A stretch of DNA of 64,000 nucleotides, taken from positions 1,729,001 through 1,793,000 of the forward strand of contig QPFY01000001.1 in the NCBI GenBank assembly GCA_003665825.1. Reading direction: 5' to 3'. How positions within the stretch are numbered: position 1 is the stretch's first letter; every line of letters starts with the position of its first letter. A program made the position numbers and the translations under genes. This stretch comes from Microbotryum silenes-acaulis (lineage: Eukaryota; Basidiomycota; Microbotryomycetes; Microbotryales; Microbotryaceae). Under the pieces are notes generated by a model. That model did no database searches, was not told where the DNA came from, and saw only the letters and a program-made list of their open reading frames with translations. Positions 12,965-21,686 of this stretch are shown piece after piece.

Positions 12965-13628
12965 GTGTCAACAGTCGCAGCGCCTACTAAGCAGTTCTTG
13001 AACACGATGGGCCAGGAGAGGATCAAGGCCCGCAAGATCCCTAATATCTGGCGCTCAGACGATGAGAGTTCTAAGCCGGGCTCCGTAGATCAGTCGGCCA
13101 GATCGATCCCGTCTAGAATGCCAGCCAGCACACATTCATCTCGCCAAGCTACTGCGAGCACATCTATGCTTCCAGATCCATCCATGGACCCGCTTAGAGT
13201 TGCCGAGACCACAGACTTTAACTCGTCTGAGGGGGCGTTTGATTACGACGGAGCTAGCGACTACAGTGATCTGGTGGATGAGGCCGATCGATGGATTGCT
13301 GCCAGGCCGATGCCGAGAGTCGTACGTGGGCGAGCCGGTCGATGACCTGGGTGGTGAGCCAGGTGAATTGACTGAGGATGCGATGGAGGCATTGGGGAGA
13401 CAGCTGAGCCTACTGGACTCATTGTCTGGGGCTCGTGGAAGCAGTAGTGGCAAGGGGAAAGGAGTCGCGGTGAGTGGTAGAAAGGGTGACGATGACGATG
13501 ACGACGGTGATACGGCGACAGTCTCTGGCTCAGAGAGCATACGCACGACGATCTCGAGAGGTGTGACCCGAGTAGCACTAAGATCGCAGCTGAGCTCGGC
13601 CTGGTGCCCAGAACCATTGTTGTTATGA
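12965..13628 (+). pseudogene. Unrecognised acidic ORF pair, possible transposon relic
   Basis: An ATG-started frame (12965-13345) encodes a Ser-rich segment leading to an acidic motif (FDYDGASDYSDLVDEADRW). An overlapping frame (up to 13628) continues with coding-like composition (GELTEDAMEALGRQLSLL, then a run of six Asp). Either a frameshift or an intron with donor GTACGT at about 13321 would connect them. No family recognised. The neighbouring subterminal-repeat-like DNA suggests a degraded mobile-element protein. Confidence 0.3.
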
Positions 13629-13740
13629 AGGCTGATGGCGCTATGGCGCTGTTGTCTTGCAGCTTCGGGGCAATTGATTTAGAGAGCTAACGTGACGCTG
13701 TCGTCGCTGTGTCACGATTGAAGTGCTTCAATCCTGCCCA

Positions 13741-14165
13741 GCAAAATGGGCACGCGCGCTTAAGCTCGACGACGTCTTGTTAAGCGTCCTTAAGCGCGCT
13801 TAAGCGCCTCTAAGCGGTGCGCGCCCTTAACCCGGCGTTATCTACGGATCGCATAATGGTGCTTAGTGGCCGCTTAAGAACGCGCGCGTTATGCGCTGCT
13901 CGCGCCCTGTAAGCGCGCGTGTTATGCGGTGCTCGCGCCCTGTAAGCTGATTCAGCGCTACTACATCAGCAAACCGGGCACGCGCGAGACCCTCGCTTAA
14001 GGATTCGCAGGGGGGTTAACGGCGTCGTCCCGCTTAATGCGAGCTTTCGCAGCGGTTTTAACGGCTTCCTCCCGCTTAATGCGGCCCCGCCGCGCTTAAT
14101 GCGACCCCGCCCCGCTTAATGCGGCCCCGCCCTGCTTAATGCGGCTCCGCCACACTTAAGAGAGC
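13741..14165. repeat. CTTAA-rich repeat region
   Basis: Dense in GCTTAAGCG/CTTAAG-type motifs and related GCGCGYGTTATGCG blocks (two copies near 13880-13945 that also share CTCGCGCCCTGTAAGC). It leads directly into the 20-bp array. Such clustered short motifs resemble subterminal repeats of DNA transposons or replication/recombination hot spots; no terminal inverted repeat was identified. Confidence 0.55.
14074..14160. repeat. 20-bp tandem array
   Basis: The unit GCTTAATGCGGCCCCGCCnn starts at 14074, 14094, 14114 and 14134 with exact 20-bp period. A degenerate fifth unit (ACTTAAG) starts at about 14154, and a related unit lies upstream at 14032. Confidence 0.85.
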
Positions 14166-14262
14166 TCCTCTTGTGCTTAGTGACACCCGGCAAGTCAGAT
14201 CAGCCTACCTTAGGGTTTCAATTATCTGACTTAAATTTTGTGAAACATCTTATATTCCAAAA

Positions 14263-14574
14263 CTATGCATTCATTACCGGTGGCCGCTGCACCGCGGGCC
14301 GCAACGTGCCCTGCAAGTGTTCACGCAATATGTTGATGCCAAAATGCCGCCCAACACGACGGAAAATGTGCTGATCCTGGGTCAGATTAACGACGAACTC
14401 GCCATGCCAGTTGTCGAGCACGTTTTGAAAGTCCAGATCGGGGTCCAACTCCGAGTGGCCTAACAGGGGCTGAACAAATGCGGGGCGCAATACGTCCTCG
14501 ATACGGAAAATTCTTTTCACGCCCTGCCCGTCATTGTCCATTCGTTTTCGCAAGACAGGCTGCAGGACCGCCAA
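14263..14574 (-). pseudogene. Unrecognised ORF fragment
   Basis: A 103-aa frame with ordinary protein-like composition (for example FVVNLTQDQHIFRRVGRHFG). No family recognised. It lies beside the repeat-bearing segment and may be an exon of a decayed mobile-element protein together with the frame at 14618-15137. Confidence 0.25.
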
Positions 14575-14617
14575 GTTCTGGTCACTGTTGGGGCACTATA
14601 GCATTTGGAATGTCAGA

Positions 14618-15137
14618 CTAAGCCCAATGTCCGGACACGGGACCGTTCCCGTGTCCACTCACCCATTCAAACTCATCTCCGATGCAGAGCTGGTGGCAAG
14701 TCCCATCGACAACCACAGAGAAAATACCCCTCAACCGGAGAATCGTGAAAGGGAGGAGGAAGTGCCAGGCGCGGTCTTTGAAAGTGGCATGCTTGTGGTA
14801 TTTGCCCATGGGCGCGTAGTTGTGCACAAAGACAGTCGTAACGAGCACTGTATCCACTATCATTTCCATGCTTGTAGCGAGGGGTCGCTCGAATAACATG
14901 AGTGATGATTCCTGTGGGCAGACAACATGGATCAATCTGATGTGACCAGAGCCGGGCAATGTGTTCCTCAGTAGCTCACCCGCATCGTCCCTCGTCTTCT
15001 CAGACTTGTCTTGGTAAATGCGATTCGAGACTTTGAAGCTGAGGAACCATTTCCCGTGAAGATCGCCAAGGGTTTCGACCTGTTCCCTTAAGAGTCCAAT
15101 GGCGAGGAAGTAGGCTGCGGTCTGTGTTACTAGTGAG
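14618..15137 (-). pseudogene. Unrecognised ORF, partly inside an inverted repeat
   Basis: The minus-strand frame reads continuously from inside the inverted-repeat arm (YFLAIGLLREQVETLGDLHG) to a stop at 14618, about 165 aa or more, hydrophobic-rich and protein-like. The right arm carries the same first part on the plus strand. No family recognised; a mobile-element or viral-like origin is possible but unproven. Confidence 0.3.
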
Positions 15138-15968
15138 CAAAAGCATTAGTCCATCATTGGCCAGGGGATCAAGGGCAATTGCAGCACACGTGCGAGACGT
15201 ACGAGCTTGAGGAGACCAGGTTGCCTGAGAGCAACCTCCAAAGTCCTCATGGAAATTAAGCGCCGATCATTGCCAGCTGAATAGGAGATAGATTTGAGTG
15301 AGCCCTCCGGTTGACAACAACGTACAAGCGCGATTCAGACACTCACAAGGTCGCCTGGGAAGGTAGAAAGTATGCGGGAGTGGTTCAGGTGTTGAGAAGA
15401 TCACTCGATTGCCTGTGGACTTCACATGACTGTCGAGATCGACAACGTTCCGCAAGGATCTGAGCTTATCGGCTCGTCTGGAGTACCTGATAATTTGTGA
15501 GGCGGTGTTGCACTTGTTGCTGGCTCTGTACGCAACCTTGACCGTGTCGATATGGGCTTGCTGTGATCGAAATAATGGGTCAATGTTATGTCCAACTGAC
15601 TAACACATGCAACTCGGAAACTGACCTCAGATATGTTCGTATCCGAGTGCACTGAAACACCCCACTTCTTAGTCCACTCAGCGTAGTGCGATACGGCGTG
15701 TAGACGCGGCCAGATTGAAAAATGCTCACTAGTAACACAGACCGCAGCCTACTTCCTCGCCATTGGACTCTTAAGGGAACAGGTCGAAACCCTTGGCGAT
15801 CTTCACGGGAAATGGTTCCTCAGCTTCAAAGTCTCGAATCGCATTTACCAAGACAAGTCTGAGAAGACGAGGGACGATGCGGGTGAGCTACTGAGGAACA
15901 CATTGCCCGGCTCTGGTCACATCAGATTGATCCATGTTGTCTGCCCACAGGAATCATCACTCATGTTA
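14894..15968. repeat. Large inverted repeat, 246-bp arms
   Basis: Arms 14894-15139 and 15723-15968 are reverse complements with a constant coordinate sum at both ends, so no net indel, and I see essentially no mismatches. The spacer is 583 bp (15140-15722). The arms share the coding-like sequence described for 14618-15137. Confidence 0.9.
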
Positions 15969-16417
15969 GGCGGGGCTAGACGGTGTGGACGAGGGAGACG
16001 AGGTGCGAGGGAGTCTCGAGTGTGAGATCAGGTTAGGACCGTGAAGCAACGGAAGTAGGTCAAGGTGGTGGCTCTCGAGATGGATTGGGACTAGGGACTA
16101 TGGGATCAAGGACGATGTTATTGCTTGCAGGAAGCAAAGGAACGTCTACAAATGGGCCGCCTTTTGTAGTAAAACCCGTGGAATGTTATCGAAGGTCATG
16201 GAACTATCCTAAAAGAGTGGAGAGCGTGTGTAGAAGGAAATAGAAGCGAGTAGAATGAAATCGAGAGAGTGAGCCAGAAGCTCGAGATCCGAAATGGAAG
16301 CCGATGGAACGGCCAAGGAGCGCGACGATGGAATCAAATCGAAGAAGAGCGTGGAAGTGGATGGAACCAATTCGAAGCTTGAGACGGGTGATCGTAACAT
16401 TCCATGCCGCCCTTCGC
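15969..16417. other. Intergenic, no gene seen
   Basis: Purine-rich sequence with loosely repeated GGAATG/GGAATCG-type phrases. No coding or RNA gene recognised. Confidence 0.4.
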
Positions 16418-16744
16418 TGCCACCCCTCGTGCTCGGCCCCTAATCCGAATCGGGGGTCCTTTCTTGAGTTGAGACGCGGTCACCATCGAAAAAGAGCCGG
16501 GCGGCTGAAGCAAGAGCTGTGGTTTCTTCTTCGGAGTCCTCTTTCGAGCATCCCGTGCCGGACCTCCCACCCGCCCCCAATCCGGTCGAGCGTCGCGCAG
16601 CCGGCACGGGATGTTCGGAAGAGGACTTCGAAGAAGAAACCACGGCTCTTGCTTCAGCCGCACGGCTCTTTTTCGATGGTGCCCGCGCAGCAACTCAAGA
16701 AAGGACCCCCGATTCGGATTAGGGGCCGAGCACGAGGGGTGGCA
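16418..16744. repeat. Foldback (hairpin) element, 144-bp arms
   Basis: Arms 16418-16561 and 16601-16744 are near-perfect reverse complements around a 39-bp loop; similarity extends raggedly about 15-20 bp outward. As a consequence both strands carry near-identical ORFs. A transcript across it would fold into a long double-stranded hairpin. Confidence 0.9.
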
Positions 16745-17972
16745 TTGAAGCGGCGGCATGGAAGCAGCTTGAGCATGCAGTGGGCAATGGACAGGACGTA
16801 GTGGCAGTGGGAAAGTGCTTGTAAAGGGGTAATTCAATCTAGTCCGGGTAACTCAATCTGGTCTAGAACACGTACGTCAATTCGCAACACGTCTGTAGCT
16901 GGGCCTGGACAGAGTTCGGGGTCACGCTGTGAGATGATGAGTGAACGATGGAGCTATACCTATCAATAGGAACGAAAAGATTGGGTGCGCATATCAGCAC
17001 CGCCAATAGACAGAGAGGAGAGCACAACCCAGGGAGAAGACCTTGAAACCCTTGAAGACTCCAATCCGATTGTGGGTTCACCTCACCCTGGGGTTGACTC
17101 AGACGCACGCGTGAGCCTGATCCGGAGCGGGCTCCAGGCGGGCACAGGAGACGCTCGGTGCGCGCGGGCGCTCTCTGAGATCGGTCTGGGCCTGTCCGGA
17201 GCTGCAGCGCGCGACGAGCGCGCTCTGACTTTGAGCTGAGCCCGGGCACTGCAGGGGTCCCCCTTTGTGCCTGCAAAGAGTGAATACTTTATGATTATGC
17301 ACAGAGTTCAGTCTGAGCGAGTCTGATATGTTGACTAGTTTATGATTAAGCATTAAGCTCAGTCTGAGCGAGCATAATCTGGTGATCACAGCAAGTGTAG
17401 CGGGGCACTGTCTGAATTGCGCGGGCTCTCGCTCTGAGTCGCTCAGATCGCTCAGAACCGGCGCTCAGTCTGAGATCGGTCTGAAATTGGTCTGAGATCG
17501 CGCTGAGGGGGTCTGAGGGGGTCTGAGCTTCTGAGGCCGGGAGCGCTGGGCACCCATTTTTGGCTATGCGGAAAGTCCTTCTCAAGCTTTCTCCGCTGAT
17601 AGCATCACTCGAAACGGCCCCGCAGCACCGGGGAGCCGAAGGGGCGCGGCAGGCAACCGGCGTACGGGAGTGGAAATAAATGAGTGGAGTGGCACCTGCC
17701 CCGGACGTTTGCCAAAGCACGCCGAAGCGACACTAGCTGATTCCAGGCCCCGAATTAATACGGATGGCGGGATGTAGCATGAAAGGTGCGTCAATCTCTG
17801 CCACTGAGAAAGTCATCACTCCTGCAATGCATCAGCTCTCAATGCGCTCTGTGCTGGTTTATAAGTGGGGGCGCGGCAGGCAACCGGTGTATGGGAGTGG
17901 AAATAAATGAGTGGAGGAGCGCCGTCAAGAAGACCATCTATCACTTCGGACCTAGTCTATGGCTCGTGACAA
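16745..17972. other. Repeat-rich non-coding stretch
   Basis: It contains many CAGTCTGAGCGAG/GGTCTGAGATCG-like phrases (about 17130-17535), including two related blocks TTATGATTAwGCA...CAGTCTGAGCGAG at about 17287 and 17341. No gene recognised. Confidence 0.45.
17641..17915. repeat. 49-bp direct repeat, two copies
   Basis: Copies at 17641-17689 and 17867-17915 (ending GGAAATAAATGAGTGGAG) differ at about two to three positions. They are spaced 226 bp apart, just downstream of the Sec14-like gene. Confidence 0.85.
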
Positions 17973-19709
17973 TTACGTGGCTCCATTGATAGAAGTATCG
18001 CTGGAAGCTCCATTCGATTCAGGTGCTGCAGTACGTTCTTTGGCCGGACGACGACCACGTCCGTTGTAAGCGAGCTCCGCCTCCGTCCTTCCCCTGCCGA
18101 CGACTTGCAGACCTGTGCTCGCGCTGTAGCGCAAAGGGCCAGAGGGCGGCACTTCGTCGGGTCCGAGTCCCAGTAGCTCCCTGACATCTTGATCGAGCAC
18201 GGGAGCCCCATGATTAAGGTCCCAGTGCCACTTGAGTTCGCCACCGTACGCCTCGGGGATTGACTTGGGATCGATCGTTTCCGACAGGCCTGTGAACACC
18301 TCGGACGCGGACAAAACTCGAAATTTACTCGTCGTCCCTTCGTCGAACCATTTTTTTGCGACACCGTAGACGACGCTCCAGATCGAGGGGGCACCGATGA
18401 TGTAGAGAAGTCCGAGCGTCTCGGGGAGGTGCGCCGTCGCCAGAGTCGACGAGCGCTGCAGGTAGCCTCGTAGTGCCCTGAGTGGTCGAGAACCGACGTG
18501 TGAGTGAACGTATCGTGAGACGAAGCAAACTCTTAAGAGCCATTCACCAGAACTTCGTCAAGGACATGTTGGAGAGATCGATGACTGTGCGAAACGAATG
18601 AATTCACTTCCGATTCACTGGCACGCAGCGCCTTCACGGTCGACCTGGGGCTTACTATTGGTGAACGAGTCAATCGGAACGTCGGGGTTCGCGCGTGGCA
18701 GCTCATTGAGTAGCGGAAGGTAGAAACATGTACCCGCCTGCCACGATGCACACATCACGCGCTCAGCGTCAGCTCTTCGTTGGCAATCGACGAGAGCCGT
18801 ATCACTGAAACCCCTGTGAAATTCACACCTACCCGCGTCATGATGCTCGTACAAAGATCACTTCGGCCGTGATCCTTGTTGAAGCCTTTAATGTCTTCGT
18901 CGCTCAGACTGTCCATGCGAAATACCGTAATGGGATTCCCGGCACGATCTCGTGCCCCTGAGACAGTTGAACACAGGGGGGGGGGGCTCAGCATGTTGAG
19001 CTAGCGCGCGAACGGCCACGTTACTCCAGGGCAGATGCGAGGCGAAGCGGGCACTTGATGAAGCGAGCAGATAGTCCTTCAAACTTACCAGTGTACCGGG
19101 GACCGAGTCTGCGCGCTGCTCGGAACTCTTCGACCTCTATTTCATCGTAGGTGGTGTCAATGTTCTCCGTCGTCATCCAGTCGGCCGTCGCTTTCAGCTG
19201 TTTCAGTGCGCCGTCGACGTTCCAGCGGCGCGCTCGAAGGTATCGACTAGGTGAGGTGAAGGTGAGGAGGTTCAACGAGCGTTAGTTGTCTTGTTTCCTT
19301 CTTTGTAGAACCCACGGGCGGCCGGTGTGTGTGTCGTTCAGGCCGAGCTATACGTGCAGACAGGATCGGGTGGGGGACTAGAGCCGAGGGCAGGCACTTA
19401 CATGACAGTTGAATCATCGTACTCAATCTGATGAGCCAGTGGACCCGGCACGAGGACATTTTCCTCGATGACTCGTTGCTTGAGTATGGTGAATGCCGCT
19501 TCCTGGCTCGGCGTCAAGTGGCCTAGCCTGCCAGCGAGCGGGTCACGTGCAGCTTCCTGTGAAGTGGGGAACGCGACGACCAGCGCGTGCAGGATGATGC
19601 AGGACGTTAGATATCATGTGGCACATCGCAACGATGTAGGGCGCAGATGATGGCGCCAGTTACCTTGACTTACAGGACTAGGATCCGTCGCGTTCTCGTG
19701 GTTTCGCAT
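17973..19709 (-). CDS. Sec14-like CRAL-TRIO lipid-transfer protein
   Basis: Seven exons: 19709-19674, 19556-19402, 19246-19089, 18957-18833, 18737-18656, 18584-18548 and 18477-17973 (365 aa). The CRAL-TRIO N-terminal helix region is seen as RYLRARRWNVDGALKQL (about residues 64-80). The lipid-binding domain follows, with GRSDLCTSIMTR, NIIDLSNMSLTKFW, LPETLGLLYIIGAPSIWSVV and IPEAYGGELKWHWDL, the usual Sec14 signatures. The family exchanges phosphatidylinositol and other lipids between membranes. The C-terminal about 60 residues are polar and probably disordered. Exon 6 is only 37 nt. Splice phases all agree, which supports the model. Confidence 0.85.
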
Positions 19710-20836
19710 TGGTGCGGAGGCTGAAGCGCAGGAGGCCAAAGAGCGAGCTCGCGTGGGGTCAGCTGACGACTGTAGCATCGCTGGAGTGGGCAGAGGTGGG
19801 CAGTGGCTTGGAGTGGGCGCTCGAGGGCCTGACTGAGCCTCTGACTCGTCACTCGATCGGGGGCACTTACAGCCGCCTTTCGTGAAGTATGAGACGACTC
19901 GGGTACAAGTCGACTCTCAAGACTCATGCTTTTTTTGCTCCAGTCTTCTTGGGGGCGGTGATTCCAAATAATACTGGTGTCACAGTGGGACAGACGGAGC
20001 CTGGCCAGTCGGCGCGCCGGAACCGCTGCTGCTTCGGGTCTCAGGATGGTCTGATGGATTCGGGTCTCGATCTCATCCTGATACCTCCCTGGAAAAGGTC
20101 CAATTTTGGCTCAGAAAGCTCTCATCTTCATCTGAGATTCCGTGCCAGGTCAGCTGTTGCTGCCCCTTGGCACGGCAGTGCTCATGCAGTGCTAGCTGCC
20201 TTTCGAAGTTTCGATCTACTCGTGCGACCATGTTCAATGCCTCTTTTGTCCCCTTCCTCTTCGGTGCGACTGCGCGACGCGCTCTTTCCCGTACAGCTCG
20301 CACTCGGATCTCAGCATTGCTCACTCTAAATTTCTCAACTTACCACGACTACTTGTTCAGCATCTCGCTCCTAAATAGGGGTTAACCCTGCGCACCCCGT
20401 CGAGGACGTTCGCTCTGCCTTAAACGTCGTCCGCGGAGCACGTGACGACTAAGAGGAACATTTCGTGGATGTGAGGGTCGCATCGGAGGTCATCCTTCCC
20501 CCTGAAGAACATCGGGCGGCACACCTACGGACCCACAGGAGGCGACTCGGACAGCGTTAGTGACTGACTCCACCTTGGACACGGAGTGTGGAACCAACTC
20601 ATCGGTCATTCAAAATCGCAACTTAGCGTTCACATGTACTTGATTGTGCGTGTACCTGCGCTTCTGTAGGGCCTACAGCGTCTATCCGACATAGAAGAGC
20701 AGCCGTCGTCGCATTGCAGTGGGTTTCTTCCGCGCGGACCCCCACCCCTATCGAAGTTGCCTTATCCTTGCTTGCCTGCTCTGCTATGATGAGGAAGTTG
20801 GGAAATGGGAATTCCCGGAACTGTGTTACGGAGAAC
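19710..20836. other. Intergenic between Sec14-like gene and tRNA
   Basis: About 1.1 kb. One small minus-strand ORF (20324-20073, 83 aa, Arg/Ala-rich start, ending ISDEDESFLSQNWTF) has protein-like composition, but no family or splice context I can support. Nothing else seen. Confidence 0.4.
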
Positions 20837-20840
20837 AAAA
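20837..20840 (-). terminator. Pol III T-run terminator
   Basis: Four T residues on the minus strand, seven bases downstream of the tRNA-like gene's discriminator base, as expected for RNA polymerase III termination. Confidence 0.6.
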
Positions 20841-20847
20841 GAAGGTT

Positions 20848-20919
20848 TGGCTGAACTGAGAGTCGAACTCAGGTCCACTCCATTAATCAGAGTTGCTCTG
20901 ACCGCTGAGCTACTCAACC
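20848..20919 (-). tRNA. tRNA-like gene with anomalous anticodon loop
   Basis: The minus strand folds into a standard 72-nt cloverleaf. The acceptor pairs GGTTGAG with TTCAGCC, discriminator A. The D stem is GCTC/GAGC with an 8-nt loop. The anticodon stem is ACTCT/GGAGT. The variable loop is 4 nt. The T arm is CTGAG-TTCGACT-CTCAG. Box A (TAGCTCAGCGG) and box B (GTTCGACTC) are present and a T4 terminator follows. The anticodon loop reads GATTAAT: position 33 is A instead of the near-invariant U, and positions 34-36 are TTA, which would read UAA. It may be a suppressor-like or mischarged tRNA, or a mutated pseudogene that keeps its promoter. Confidence 0.65.
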
Positions 20920-20940
20920 AGCGGGAATAGGTCAAAGTCG

Positions 20941-21684
20941 CGGCGCACCCGAGTCAGGCCGGCGGCGGTTCTCGGAGGATCCCTGGGCGCCAAGTACGGC
21001 TTGCGACACGAATTCGAGACGCACTACTGCGCGGTGTGCGATCGCGCCGGACACCAGTGGGGCGCTTGCAGGAAGCCGGCTTCGACTCCGGCCACCGCCG
21101 CCCCTGTTCCGGGGGCCTCGACTTCGACTTCGACTACCGGCTTCCGAGTCGCTGGAAAGAATGGGAAGCACGGTGGGCCTGCCGCATTGAACTCTCGCGT
21201 CTCTGGCGCGAACATGATCCAGCTGGGACCTCGTGCTAACCCCGCAGGTGCAGCGACCGGCAACAAGGACGATGCGAACGACGGCGACGACGACGGCGAA
21301 TCGGTCGCTTCGACCGAACCGGAGGGCGGCGACACTGGGAAAGAGACGTTGACGCGTGCCACCACGGGCCCAACAAAGGAGACGCAGACGACGACAGCGG
21401 CGCCCGTTTCGACCCCGACCTCTCCTTCGCCTTCTGCTTCTGCTCCGGCTTCGCCGTTGTCCGGTGGCACGTCGGGATCATCGGCCACCTCGACAATCTC
21501 GATAGCCTCGACGAGTCCTCGACGCCTTCGTTCGAGCTCGGCACCCGGCAACCGACGTGTCACCCGGGCGGGATCCGCCATGATCCTCGGTGCATCAGGG
21601 GGTGACGGCTCAGGGGGCAACAGTTCAGGGGGTCACAGGTCCGAGGTGACCGAATTCGAGGGGGGCGGCGCTGAACTGATTTAA
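20941..21684 (+). pseudogene. LINE ORF1, gag-like zinc-knuckle protein, 5'-truncated
   Basis: The frame encodes YCAVCDRAGHQWGACRKP, a CX2CX4HX4C nucleic-acid-binding knuckle, followed by a long Thr/Ser/Ala/Gly-rich region. No credible start codon precedes the knuckle. The stop TAA ends at 21684, and the ORF2 ATG follows after two bases, an arrangement compatible with termination-reinitiation coupling. Confidence 0.7.
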
Positions 21685-21686
21685 TC

